Positions 7,375-16,678 of a DNA stretch of 64,000 nucleotides are shown piece after piece. Positions within the stretch are counted from its first letter, which is position 1. Every line of letters starts with the position of its first letter. Under the pieces are notes generated by a model. It made no database searches. It had not been told where the DNA came from and worked only from the letters and a program-made list of their open reading frames with translations. This DNA comes from Allomesorhizobium camelthorni (GTDB taxonomy: Bacteria > Pseudomonadota > Alphaproteobacteria > Rhizobiales > Rhizobiaceae): NCBI RefSeq assembly GCF_011045125.1, contig NZ_JAAKZF010000002.1:225123-289122 (forward strand), written 5' to 3'. The translations under genes were made by a program, and so were the position numbers.

Positions 7375-8781
7375 CTATTGCGTGGGCTCGGCGGCGTCGG
7401 GATCGCGAAGGCGATGTCCAGAGACCGAACTGCCGGCGTCGGCGCTCAGCCGCAGGAACGGTATCACCGACAATACCGTGATTGCAGCGACGATGAAGAA
7501 CGCCGTCGAAAAGGCGGAGAGGCCGACCGGCTCGCCGGTCAGCATGGCGGTCGCCTCCAATATGCCGCCGCCGACGGCGACGCCCAGCGCGATGCTGACC
7601 TGCTGGGAGGCAGCCGCGATCGCGGTTGCCTGGCTGGCGTCGCGGTCCTCGACATCGGCGAACACCAGGGCGTTGGCCGAGGTGAAGAACAGCGAGCGCA
7701 GGAAGCCGGCGCCGATCAGCACCGGAATGATGATCGCAGGCGAAGTCTGCGGCGTGAACAGCCCGTTGGCGGCGACGAAGCAGGCGGCGAGCAGCACGGT
7801 CGCGATCAGCACGGTGCGGAAACCGCCGGTCCTGAGCATTGCCGAGGCCAGGAATTTCATGGCGATCGCGCCGAGCGCGGAAGCGAAGGTCAGCATGCCC
7901 GACTGGAACGGCGTCATGCCGAAGCCGAGCTGGAACATCAGCGGCAGCAGGAACGGCACCGCGCCATTGCCGATGCGGAAGATCGAGCCGCCACTGATGG
8001 CGGCGCGAAAGACCGGTATCCGGAAGAGGCTGAGATCCAGGATCGGGTGCGGCTTGCGGCGCGCATGGCGGACGTAGAGAAGGCCTGCGGCGACACCTAT
8101 CAGCAGCGTGACGACGCCGACGATGGGCGGCAGCGCCGGCAGGCTAACCACCGAAAGGCCGAAGACTATCCCCGAGGCGGCGGCCGCCGAAAGCAGAAAG
8201 CCCAGAATGTCGAGCGGCGGACTGCCTGCAAGCTCGACATCTGGAAGGAAGCGCCCGGCTAGCCAGATGCCGGCGAGCCCGATCGGCACATTGATGAGAA
8301 AGATCCAGTGCCAGCTGAAATAGGTGGTGATGAAGCCGCCGACCGGAGGTCCGACCAGCGGCCCGATCAGGCCCGGTATTGTGAGCCAGGCCATCGCCGC
8401 GACGAGTTCGCGCCGCGGCGTGGCGCGCACCAGGACGAGGCGCGCGAGCGGCGTCATCATCGCGCCGCCCATGCCTTGCAGGAAGCGCGCACCGACGAAT
8501 GCGCCGAGCGAACCCGCGGCGGCACAGGCGACCGAGCCCAGGACGAACACCGCAATGGCGATGCGGAAGATGCGTTTTGCGCCGAACCTGTCGCCCATCC
8601 AGCCGCTGATCGGGATGAAGATGGCGAGCGATACGAGGTAGGCGGTCAGCGCCAGCTTGAGCGCGATCGGGCTGGTCCCGATGTCTGCGGCGATCGCCGG
8701 CAGCGAGGTCGAGATCACCGTCGAATCCATGTTCTCCATGAACAGGGCGACCGCGAGGATGAGCGGGATGGTGCGTTTCAA
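7375..8781 (-). CDS. MFS drug exporter, DHA2 (EmrB/QacA) family
   Basis: 468 residues with many hydrophobic helices. The N-terminal motif MDSTVISTSLPAIAADI (motif D1 region), the loop GWMGDRFGAKRIFR (motif A) and the GPLVGPPVGGFI helix (motif C, antiporters) identify a proton-driven multidrug exporter of the inner membrane. TTG at 8781 was chosen because GGAAG lies six bases upstream and the first helix follows at once. It converges on rlmE with a 23-base gap. No TolC or HlyD partner is adjacent; substrate unknown. Confidence 0.88.
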   Translation of the reverse strand: MKRTIPLILAVALFMENMDSTVISTSLPAIAADIGTSPIALKLALTAYLVSLAIFIPISGWMGDRFGAKRIFRIAIAVFVLGSVACAAAGSLGAFVGARFLQGMGGAMMTPLARLVLVRATPRRELVAAMAWLTIPGLIGPLVGPPVGGFITTYFSWHWIFLINVPIGLAGIWLAGRFLPDVELAGSPPLDILGFLLSAAAASGIVFGLSVVSLPALPPIVGVVTLLIGVAAGLLYVRHARRKPHPILDLSLFRIPVFRAAISGGSIFRIGNGAVPFLLPLMFQLGFGMTPFQSGMLTFASALGAIAMKFLASAMLRTGGFRTVLIATVLLAACFVAANGLFTPQTSPAIIIPVLIGAGFLRSLFFTSANALVFADVEDRDASQATAIAAASQQVSIALGVAVGGGILEATAMLTGEPVGLSAFSTAFFIVAAITVLSVIPFLRLSADAGSSVSGHRLRDPDAAEPTQ

Positions 8782-8988
8782 GGCATCTTCCGGATGTGAT
8801 TGCCGGCTGGCCGGTGGGGCTGCCGGCAATCAGGGCGGGTATCACGAATGCCGCCCGCTGTCGCCGATTTTTGCCTCGGTTCGGTTGGGCCAGGCGGGGC
8901 GGCAAGCGGCTGAACCAAGAGAGGCGGGCAGGGGAGGTGGTTGCGGCAGAACCGGGCGTCTCCCTCCGCCCAAGGTGGAGACAACCGG

Positions 8989-9144
8989 CTACTGGGCCAA
9001 AAGCTCGTCCTGCTCCTGGGTCAGCGGCGTGATGCCGGCCGGCACCGGTTCGGGCGGTGCGTCGCCCTGCGCTATCGGCGCCGGGGTTGCGCAGGCGGCG
9101 AGCAGGAGGAGGCCGGCAAGGATTGCGATGGGCGGGAGGTTCAT
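8989..9144 (-). CDS. Small lipoprotein (51 aa)
   Basis: Starts MNLPPIAILAGLLLLAAC, a signal peptide ending in lipobox LAAC. The mature part is only about 33 residues, Pro/Ala-rich, ending TQEQDELLAQ. Probably anchored in the outer or inner membrane; no domain is recognised. The ribosome-binding site is weak. It sits alone between the MFS exporter and the oxidoreductase pseudogene. Confidence 0.6.
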   Translation of the reverse strand: MNLPPIAILAGLLLLAACATPAPIAQGDAPPEPVPAGITPLTQEQDELLAQ

Positions 9145-9265
9145 GAATCGGCGGGTAGAGAGGCTTTGAGTCTGGATGAAGGCACGGAGGCAACAGAGAA
9201 TGTCGAAGGCCGCGCGGCGCAAGTACGCGGACAAAGCGGACTGTCACCATGGCGTCTTAACGCGA

Positions 9266-10685
9266 TTACGGCAGGGTGCCTGTCCTGTCGACCGGGATCT
9301 TCAAGCTGTGATGGAAGACGTTCTCCGGGTCGTACCTTATCTTGACCTCTCGGAGGCGCGGGTAGTTCGCCCCAAACGACTGGGCGAGCACTTCTTCTCC
9401 ACCCTCCCAGAAACCACCGAAGTTGAAGTAGGTACCGCCTCGTGAGAAGTGCGTGGCGTCCTGATGCCATCGACGCACCCAAGCGATATTCGCCTCGTCG
9501 GTTTCGGGGTCTTCGGCATTGGCCTCGATCGTGAGCAGGAAGGGCGCATCGCGATGGTAGAAGGCGGTCGCCTCCGGCCCGACGCGCCCCATCGCTCCGC
9601 CGAGCGCCCATACCTCCACCGTGCTTGCTGGCGTGGGGCGGTCGGCTCCGGCGCCGCAGGCCAGACGGATCACATCGTCACTCAACTCATTGAGGTAAAG
9701 CGATTTCCAGTAATACCGGAGACCTTTGGGATAGTCGGGGTCGAAGAGCTGCTGAGCTTCGACATATGGCATCGGCCCACTGAGGTCGGCGATCGGCGTT
9801 GCGATCCGGCGGAGCGGTTGCGTGGCTTCCTCGCCCTGATCGAGAGGGCCGCACCAGCACCCCACGACCACCATCACGGGCGCTCCTCGGTGCTTGTCGG
9901 GGATAGGCTCGCCGTTCGGGGCGTTCCAATAGATAGCGATTGCCATCAGCTCGTCGGGAGCCGACGACATAAAGGAGCGGAACTCCTTGAGGATGTCCTC
10001 CGCAGCGGACGCCGGGTAGAAAGTGAGGAGGAAGAACACCTCGGGGCCGACCGGGTGGACCCGAAATTCGAAGGAGGTGACCACACACACCGAAATTGCC
10101 GCCGCCACCCTTAAGCGCCCAGAACAGGTCTGAGTGGTTCCGTTCGTCTGCCGTGATCAGCTTTCCGTCGGCCGTCGCCACATCGGCCGATACCAGGTTG
10201 TCCGCGGTGAGGCCGTATTTCCGGGTCAGGAATCCGAGCCCGCCGTGAAGCGCGAGCCCTCCGATACCGGTTTCCGACACCGCGCCCACCGGCACCGCCA
10301 GCCCGAACGCCTGAACCTCGTGATCGATGTCGCCGAGAAGCGCTCCGCCCCCAACCCTGACGACCGACCGCGAGCGGTCCACCCGCACCTCGCGCATTGG
10401 CGTGAGGTCGATGACGAGTCCGCCCTCGCAAATCGCATTGCCGGCGACATTGTGTCCGCCGCCCCGTACCGCGATCGGCAGCTGCCGCTCCCGGGCAAAG
10501 CGGACCGCAGCCATGACGTCCGCCGAACCGGTGCAGCGCGCGATCGCCACAGGACGCCTGTCGATCATGCCGTTCCAGATTCGGCGCGCTCCCTCGTAGC
10601 CCTCATCGCCGAGCTGGAGGATCGCGCCACGAAAGCTCTTTCGGAATTCCTCGACCTTGTTGGGATTCAACGCACCTTTTGTCAT
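9266..10685 (-). pseudogene. FAD-linked oxidoreductase with BBE domain, frameshifted
   Basis: Two frames together encode one berberine-bridge-type FAD oxidoreductase of about 470 residues. The N-terminal part (from ATG 10685, RBS GGAAGGA) has the FAD site AVRGGGHNVAGNAICEGGLVIDL and WALKGGGGNFG. The C-terminal part resumes at VVTSFEFRVHPVGPEV and ends with YDPENVFHH (BBE domain). Between them the minus strand reads GTGTGTGTG (10082-10090) where GTG alone is expected. Four extra bases shift the frame just after the glycine-rich loop. It may be a slippage mutation, a reversible repeat or a sequencing error. Substrate unknown; related enzymes oxidise sugars or alkaloid-like compounds. Confidence 0.85.
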
Positions 10686-10865
10686 GGCATACTTCCTTCC
10701 GACTCAAGCGGTTGCCTGCCTCCGCTTTCGCGCGAACATTGCGATCGCAGCGTCATAATTTAACGGCGGGGACAAAAGACGCGTCGCCCGCGCAGGCCAT
10801 TTTGTGCGAGAGGTTTTTATGGCCCGTTCGGGCCATTTCCGGCCGTCGATTGGAGCGGCTTCCGG

Positions 10866-12545
10866 CTAAAGCAGATTGTGCTTAGCGGCAAAAGAAGCCG
10901 CCGCGGCCCGCGAGGGCAATCCTAGCTTGGTGAGGATGTTGGCGACGTGGCGATGCACCGTGTGTTCGCTCCGACAAAGGCGGGTCGCGATCTCCCTGTT
11001 GGTCAGCCCTTGGGCAGTCAACGTCAGGACCTCGATTTCCCGCCTGGTCAGGCAATGGAGGGGATCGGCCCGCGTCTCTCCGCCGCCGAAACTGCGCAGC
11101 TCACGTGCGAGCGACTGCGCCTTGCGGGTCCAACGCGCGGCTCCAATCTTATCGAAGGTCCGGACAGCCGTCAGGATTTCATCTATTGCAGCCGGCTTGC
11201 GCCCCAGTGCAGAAAGGCTTCCACCAAGCTCGACGCGCGCCTGGGCCGATTCGAAGGGGGAACTGCTGCGCGCAAACAACTCCACAGCGTCTTCGAAACA
11301 GACTTTGGCCGCAAGCGGGTCTGACAAGGCGCTGACGCGTCCTTCGGCGAAACGCAACGCTGCCTGCATTGGGCCCGTGGATACGTTCGAGACTACATCG
11401 CGCAACTCCTGAAGGGTCGCTTCCGCCCGGTGACGATCTCGGAGCATGACATGAGCCTGCACAAGCAGTTCCAATCCCGCAGCGCGTTCCAACAGATCCT
11501 CTGCCGGAACCGAGCGCAGGAAGCGCTGTATGTGATCACACCCGGCGTCGGCATTGCCCAGTTCAAGGGCCAAAGCTCCTCGCCGGAGCAAACAGCGCTT
11601 GCCAACAAACATCTGGTAAGGCGGGGATTCCGCACGCTGCAACAACTCTTCGGCTTCCTCGAGCCGTCCCTGCCGCCAGCGCAACTCCGACAGCAGCACG
11701 AGCGCTTCCGCTGCCTGCGCGCGATGGGTCCGCTCCAATTCGTCAATAACTTCGATGAGCTCTATTTCAGCCTCGGCCCACACGCCGCGCCGGATCAGCA
11801 CTCCGGCGTAATGAGCCCGACACAGGGCAAACATAAGCCTGTAGGAGGATTGCTGCGAGCGCTCCTTGAGTTGCGCGCACCACTCGGCCGCCCGCTCCAG
11901 GTCCCGCGCCTTTTCGCAAGCGTAGATCATTAAGCAGCAGGCGGTGCAGGTTGCATCGATGTCGCCCATCTCGCCGGCAGCCGCGGCTATCACTGCCTCA
12001 TCCAGGCAGCGCATCCCCGCGTCCACTTGGCCAAGGCTGACGAGCGCCAGGCCCCTGTAGGCGAGCGCAAGCATCTCCAGGTCGATATCGCCAAGGGTCT
12101 CGCCGAGCGATCCAGCACGCGTCGCAAAGTCACGTGTAGTAGCCGGATCATGGTCGATCATCAGCGCGACATGCGTTTTGACGATCAGAAGCCAACCGAG
12201 TTCGCGACAAATCTCGTCGCCGAGGAGGCGCTCAGCGCGCCGAACCCATCCGCGAGCGATCGCCGCCCTGCCTCGGAAAGTGCAGCAATCCATTGCCAGG
12301 GCGGTCGCGACACGCGCGGCGCTCCGATCTTCTCCACTTTTGCGATAGAGCCGATAGGCGCGCTCACGCGCGGCGAACACCGCCGGGGCGTCGCTCAACC
12401 ACCACGCCGCAGCTCCAAGGCCCTCAAGAGCTTGCGGCGTTTCGCCTCTGGTCAGCGCCGCTTCGAAATGAACACGCGCTTCCTGCCACGCTGCTCGCAG
12501 CAACGCTGCCTGCCCAGCACGAAGGGCCTCGTCTTGCTTCAACAA
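10866..12545 (-). CDS. LuxR-type regulator with TPR-like sensor region
   Basis: 559 residues. The last 65 form a GerE/LuxR helix-turn-helix (LTRREIEVLTLTAQGLTNREIA, then HTVHRHVANILTKLG). The first ~480 are Ala/Leu/Arg-rich helical repeats like those of MalT/LAL-type activators, but no N-terminal P-loop ATPase is present. Such proteins are usually transcription activators responding to an unknown ligand or partner. It lies on the same strand just upstream of the broken oxidoreductase and probably controlled it. The proposed TTG start lacks a strong RBS. A short inverted repeat (ATGGCCC/GGGCCAT, 10819-10836) lies just past its stop. Confidence 0.82.
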   Translation of the reverse strand: MLKQDEALRAGQAALLRAAWQEARVHFEAALTRGETPQALEGLGAAAWWLSDAPAVFAARERAYRLYRKSGEDRSAARVATALAMDCCTFRGRAAIARGWVRRAERLLGDEICRELGWLLIVKTHVALMIDHDPATTRDFATRAGSLGETLGDIDLEMLALAYRGLALVSLGQVDAGMRCLDEAVIAAAAGEMGDIDATCTACCLMIYACEKARDLERAAEWCAQLKERSQQSSYRLMFALCRAHYAGVLIRRGVWAEAEIELIEVIDELERTHRAQAAEALVLLSELRWRQGRLEEAEELLQRAESPPYQMFVGKRCLLRRGALALELGNADAGCDHIQRFLRSVPAEDLLERAAGLELLVQAHVMLRDRHRAEATLQELRDVVSNVSTGPMQAALRFAEGRVSALSDPLAAKVCFEDAVELFARSSSPFESAQARVELGGSLSALGRKPAAIDEILTAVRTFDKIGAARWTRKAQSLARELRSFGGGETRADPLHCLTRREIEVLTLTAQGLTNREIATRLCRSEHTVHRHVANILTKLGLPSRAAAASFAAKHNLL

Positions 12546-12680
12546 CGCTGGCCTGCCCGAATGTCAGCCAGATAAGCGAGGATCAATGTACAGCAGATAG
12601 TATTTTATTGGGAGGCTGCGAGATCTAACCGGCCCGAGGATTGCAGGAAAGTCCGAAAAGAGCTGAACATCACCATTCAG

Positions 12681-13232
12681 TCAGCTTTTCGGGAAGGTCC
12701 GAAGTCCACCCCTTCGCGGGCCTTCTGCGGTGCGTTGCACCCTGGGTTCCCGATTACCGTTCATTCCAGGCGCTCTGCAAAGGGCCGCGAGCTGGTCGAG
12801 CGCTGTGCCCCAGCCTTCCTGAAATCCCATCTCTTCGTGCTTGCGGCTGTCGGCGGCATTTCTGTGCAGCACGCGGGCCGAATACCGGGTGCCCTGTCCC
12901 TCCGCCTCGAACGTGATGATCGCGGTCAGCGCCAGCCAAGGTTCCGTTGGCTGCCAACCCTCGGCCAGCGCCGTGGTGAACACGAGGCGCTTTTCGGGGA
13001 CTATGTCCAGGAAACAGCCTTCGACATGCGGCTGGAATTCGCCACCGCCCTCGCGCATCCGCGTCTCGAAGTCGCCACCCGGGCGCAGGTCCAGTTTGAC
13101 GACCTTGCATTCGATGGGATCGGGTATCCACCATTTCGCAAGATGCTCGGCCTTGCTCCATGCCTTCCAGACGGTGGTCGGGAGGGCATTGATGAAGCGT
13201 GAGATCGCAAGTTCAGTGTTTTCAACCGTCAT
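12681..13232 (-). CDS. SRPBCC / AHSA1-like protein
   Basis: 183 residues starting MTVENTELAISRFINALPTT, with the START-like signatures WKAWSKAEHLAKWW, GGDFETRMREGGG and GWGTALDQLAAL of the Aha1-C-like (COG3832) family. These proteins have a hydrophobic cavity and bind or act on small hydrophobic ligands; real substrates are mostly unknown. It overlaps the upstream ArsR gene by 11 bases and so is co-translated with it, a very common pairing. The tail after residue 155 is longer than usual and low in complexity. Confidence 0.87.
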   Translation of the reverse strand: MTVENTELAISRFINALPTTVWKAWSKAEHLAKWWIPDPIECKVVKLDLRPGGDFETRMREGGGEFQPHVEGCFLDIVPEKRLVFTTALAEGWQPTEPWLALTAIITFEAEGQGTRYSARVLHRNAADSRKHEEMGFQEGWGTALDQLAALCRAPGMNGNREPRVQRTAEGPRRGGLRTFPKS

Positions 13233-13572
13233 TTTCAGTGTCCCGTGACATTTGGGTTTCGACATAGTCTGCAAGCCGATCCGTTCTGGCCTGCCAAAGC
13301 GCGCGTTGCTCGCAAAGCCACGACTCGGCCTCCGCCAACCGCCCGATCTTCACCTGGCAAGTGCGGGTGCGGCCGGTCTTCTCGGTCGCTATAAGTCCGC
13401 TCTCCTCAAGCACCCGCAGGTGTTTCAGGAAGGCTGGAAGCCCCATATCGAAGGGCTTCGCCAGTTCCTTGACGGGCGCGGGACTCTTTGTCAGGCGGTT
13501 GATGACCGCTCTTCTTGTGGGGTCGGAAAGCGCGTGGAATGCGGCGTCGAGTGAGGTCTTATAGTTTTCCAT
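13222..13572 (-). CDS. ArsR-family transcriptional repressor
   Basis: 116 residues from MENYKTSLDAAFHALSDPTRR to a C-terminal helix. The winged helix includes PVKELAKPFDMGLPAFLKHLRVLEE and GLIATEKTGRTRTCQV. The CxC metal motif of classical ArsR is missing, as in the ArsR subgroup that accompanies SRPBCC proteins. ATG at 13572 lies inside a perfect palindrome, so the protein most likely represses its own translation-start region. A TTG 12 codons upstream would also read, but would encode the operator. Confidence 0.88.
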   Translation of the reverse strand: MENYKTSLDAAFHALSDPTRRAVINRLTKSPAPVKELAKPFDMGLPAFLKHLRVLEESGLIATEKTGRTRTCQVKIGRLAEAESWLCEQRALWQARTDRLADYVETQMSRDTENDG

Positions 13573-13605
13573 ATGGTGAACTATAGGTGAAAGTTCACCA
13601 TATGG
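13569..13605. promoter_or_regulatory. Operator: perfect 14-bp inverted repeat over the arsR start
   Basis: Arms CCATATGGTGAACT (13569-13582) and AGTTCACCATATGG (13592-13605) are exact reverse complements around a 9-nt spacer. The left arm covers the ATG of the ArsR gene. The right arm faces the divergent VOC gene, so one repressor could control both directions. Confidence 0.85.
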
Positions 13606-13776
13606 CAAACAAAATCAATGAAAGCCCCGGTTTCGTCCGCAAGGCGGCTGGTCGGCATGTTCGCGCTGAGCTTCCGCATCCTTCCGGGTGGAGAAAAGCG
13701 GTTGGCTGCCTATTTCGGAAGAGAGCGGACGGGGATACAAGCCGAAATCCTGGCTTCAAAGCGAGAGGAACACGCA

Positions 13777-14256
13777 ATGGCAATTGCAAAGAACACGATT
13801 TGCCTCTGGTACGATAAGGACGCAGAGGCTGCCGCCCGCTTCTACTGCGAGATCTTTCCTGACAGCATGGTGAGCGCCGTGCACCGTGCGCCCAGTGACT
13901 ACCCGGCCGGCAAGGAGGGCGACGTGTTGACGGTCGACTTCACGGTTGCGGGCATTCCTTGTCTCGGCCTCAACGGGGGTCCCATGTTCAAGCACAACGA
14001 AGCCTTCTCGTTCCAGATCGCCACCGACGATCAGGAGGAGACCGACCGCTACTGGAATGCCATCGTCGGCAATGGCGGCCAGGAGAGCGCGTGCGGCTGG
14101 TGCAAGGACAGATGGGGGGTTTCCTGGCAGATCACTCCGCGCGTCCTGACTGACGCCCTGGCGGCTGGCGGCGCCGAAGCAAAGCGCGCGTTTGACGCAA
14201 TGATGGATATGACGAAGATCGACGTCGCAGCGATCGAGGCGGCGCGGCGCGGCTGA
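13777..14256 (+). CDS. VOC / PhnB-like family protein
   Basis: 159 residues from MAIAKNTICLWYDKDAEAAA (RBS AGAGGA). It shows the PhnB / 3-demethylubiquinone-methyltransferase-like glyoxalase fold: EIFPDSMVSAVHRAP, LTVDFTVAGIPCLGLNGGP, FSFQIATDDQEETDRYWNAIV, and CGWCKDRWGVSWQITP. Real methyltransferase activity is doubtful for this family; it is better described as a vicinal-oxygen-chelate fold of unknown substrate. It lies divergent from arsR/SRPBCC and shares the operator region. Confidence 0.87.
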   Translation: MAIAKNTICLWYDKDAEAAARFYCEIFPDSMVSAVHRAPSDYPAGKEGDVLTVDFTVAGIPCLGLNGGPMFKHNEAFSFQIATDDQEETDRYWNAIVGNGGQESACGWCKDRWGVSWQITPRVLTDALAAGGAEAKRAFDAMMDMTKIDVAAIEAARRG

Positions 14257-14470
14257 CGTTCCATCGCGTCTTGCGGGCCAAATTGCTGCCAGAGCGTGTC
14301 CGCGCGCCATCCAGCGCGGGATTTAAAACAGAAACACTACCGCACGTGAGGCCGGCTTTTCATCGCGCGACATACGTGGTACCAGCCCTTGCCAATCCTG
14401 CAAGGGAAGATCACGAGTCGGCGCAGTCCAACGGGCTTGAGCGCCGGCTTCACGTATTTGAGGGTTTGGC

Positions 14471-15973
14471 ATGGCAAAGATCATCGAAACGGCAACCGGC
14501 ACGCTCGCCCTCACGTTCGACGACGTGCTCCTGCAGCCGGGCCATTCCGAGGTCATGCCCGGCGAGACCGATGTGAGCACCCGCATCGCCGGCGACATCG
14601 ACCTGAACACTCCAATCCTTTCGGCGGCCATGGACACCGTGACCGAGGCGAGGCTCGCGATCGCCATGGCGCAGGCCGGCGGACTCGGCGTCATCCACCG
14701 CAATTTCTCGCCGGCCGAACAGGCCGAGCAGGTGCGCCAGGTCAAGAAGTTCGAATCCGGCATGGTGGTCAATCCGGTCACGATCGGGCCGGACGCCACG
14801 CTTGCCGACGCGCAGGCGCTGATGCGCACCTACTCGATTTCCGGCATTCCGGTGGTCGAGAATGGCGGTACGGGCGGCCATAAGGTCGGACGGCTGGTCG
14901 GCATTTTGACCAACCGCGATGTGCGCTTCGCCACCGATCCGGGCCAGAAGGTCTATGAACTGATGACCCGCGAGAACCTGATCACGGTGAAGGAGACCGT
15001 CGACCAGACTGAGGCCAAGCGGCTTTTGCACCAGCACCGCATCGAAAAGCTGCTGGTCGTCGACAAGGCCGGCAACTGCGTCGGCCTGATCACGGTCAAG
15101 GACATCGAGAAGTCGCAGCTCAACCCGAACGCCACCAAGGACAGCCAGGGACGGCTGCGCGCGGCGGCCGCCACCAGCGTCGGCGACGACGGCTTCGAGC
15201 GCGCCGAGCGCCTGATCGAAGCAGGCGTCGACCTCCTGGTGATCGACACCGCGCACGGACATTCGCAGCGCGTCCTCGACGCCGTGACCCGGGCGAAGAA
15301 ACTTTCCAATTCGGTGCGCATCATGGCCGGCAATGTCGCGACGGCGGCCGGCACGCAGGCGCTGATCGACGCCGGCGCGGATGCGGTCAAGGTCGGCATC
15401 GGCCCCGGCTCGATCTGCACGACGCGGATCGTCGCGGGCGTCGGCGTGCCGCAGCTTTCGGCGATCATGTCGGCGGTCGAGGCAGCCGAGAAGGCCGGCG
15501 TTTCGGTGGTGGCCGACGGCGGCATCAAATATTCGGGCGATCTCGCCAAGGCGCTTGCCGCAGGCGCGGGCGCCGCGATGATCGGCTCGTTGCTCGCCGG
15601 CACCGACGAAAGCCCCGGCGAGGCCTATCTCTACCAGGGCCGCTCGTTCAAGGCCTATCGCGGCATGGGCTCGGTGGGCGCGATGGCGCGCGGTTCGGCC
15701 GACCGCTATTTCCAGGCCGAAGTGCGCGACACGCTGAAGCTGGTGCCCGAAGGGATCGAGGGCCAGGTGCCCTACAAGGGTCCGGTGGCGGGCGTGCTGC
15801 ACCAGCTTGCCGGAGGGCTGAAGGCCGCCATGGGTTACGTCGGCGCGCGCAACCTGGCCGATTTCCGCGAAAGGGCGACCTTTGTGCGCATCTCAAATGC
15901 GGGCCTGCGCGAGAGCCATACGCATGACGTGACGATCACGCGCGAAAGCCCGAATTATCCCGGCGGGATCTGA
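14471..15973 (+). CDS. guaB: Inosine-5'-monophosphate dehydrogenase
   Basis: 500 residues, the usual GuaB length. It oxidises IMP to XMP with NAD, the committing step of guanine nucleotide synthesis. The TIM barrel starts [10 protein letters not shown]; two CBS domains occupy about residues 100-215; the active-site loop GPGSICTTR has catalytic Cys316; [12 protein letters not shown] and [11 protein letters not shown] bind IMP. ATG follows a weak RBS. The gene stands alone, with 214 bases of upstream space and a DUF1127 gene converging downstream. Confidence 0.97.
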   Translation: MAKIIETATGTLALTFDDVLLQPGHSEVMPGETDVSTRIAGDIDLNTPILSAAMDTVTEARLAIAMAQAGGLGVIHRNFSPAEQAEQVRQVKKFESGMVVNPVTIGPDATLADAQALMRTYSISGIPVVENGGTGGHKVGRLVGILTNRDVRFATDPGQKVYELMTRENLITVKETVDQTEAKRLLHQHRIEKLLVVDKAGNCVGLITVKDIEKSQLNPNATKDSQGRLRAAAATSVGDDGFERAERLIEAGVDLLVIDTAHGHSQRVLDAVTRAKKLSNSVRIMAGNVATAAGTQALIDAGADAVKVGIGPGSICTTRIVAGVGVPQLSAIMSAVEAAEKAGVSVVADGGIKYSGDLAKALAAGAGAAMIGSLLAGTDESPGEAYLYQGRSFKAYRGMGSVGAMARGSADRYFQAEVRDTLKLVPEGIEGQVPYKGPVAGVLHQLAGGLKAAMGYVGARNLADFRERATFVRISNAGLRESHTHDVTITRESPNYPGGI

Positions 15974-16024
15974 TGAGCGACAGGGGTCCGGCGATCCGAT
16001 GGTCGACGTCCGGACCACGGCTGG

Positions 16025-16210
16025 CTACGGCAAAAATCTGCTTTGAGAAGCGCAGGTGATGTCATCGCGTGAAATGCCGATGTCGTTGAGAACGTCATCC
16101 GGTGAACGGCTCAATTGATCCGTTGTCCACCGCATGGCTCTTCGCTCTGCGCGACGGCGGGACCACCTGCGAATCGGACCGATGGCGACAAGAAGAACCT
16201 TATCCATCAT
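16025..16210 (-). CDS. DUF1127 small basic protein (61 aa)
   Basis: Arg-rich N-terminal half (IRRWSRRRAERRAM) followed by the DUF1127 signature LNDIGISRDDI. DUF1127 proteins are small alphaproteobacterial RNA-associated or stress-response proteins; in Agrobacterium and Rhodobacter they affect sRNA turnover and phosphate metabolism. RBS AAGGGA lies eight bases before the ATG. It is followed upstream by another small gene on the same strand. Confidence 0.85.
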   Translation of the reverse strand: MMDKVLLVAIGPIRRWSRRRAERRAMRWTTDQLSRSPDDVLNDIGISRDDITCASQSRFLP

Positions 16211-16292
16211 TGGATCGTCCCTTCACCTGAATTGACGAGGGAATGTGGCGATCTGCACTTTTGGACAAAGCCGCAGCTGTCCGTGAAACGAT

Positions 16293-16448
16293 CTATGCGT
16301 AGCGATCCAGGGACTGGTTGTGCTCGGCCATGCGACGGGCGAAGGCTGGCCCCGGGCCGCGCATGTAGTGCAACTCCGGGCGGTAGCGCGGCGCCACGAA
16401 TTCGCGAACCGCTGACATAAGTTGCATGACGGGAGCCAGGAGTTTCAT
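16293..16448 (-). CDS. Small protein (51 aa), unknown function
   Basis: ATG has AAAGGA at good distance. The product starts MKLLAPVMQLMSAVREFVAP and ends FARRMAEHNQSLDRYA; it looks like an amphipathic helix with no signal peptide. Codon use fits the genome. It precedes the DUF1127 gene on the same strand by 82 bases and may be co-transcribed with it. I do not recognise the family. Confidence 0.6.
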   Translation of the reverse strand: MKLLAPVMQLMSAVREFVAPRYRPELHYMRGPGPAFARRMAEHNQSLDRYA

Positions 16449-16678
16449 GACACCGGTCCTTTTACCTCATCTGCCTCGGTGTTGACGACCGAGGCCTGTA
16501 CGCTGATGCGATACAGGGTAGGCAGTGGCGTCGGTTTCGTATGTGGGAATTCCCACACCCTTCGAAGCCATTCGCAAAATCGACCCTCGCCACCGGCAAC
16601 GTTGCGACAGCAATCAATTTCCTTTCGGGAGTGAGTCAGGGGAAGTACACTTGGTCGAACAACCAGGGGGATACCGTC

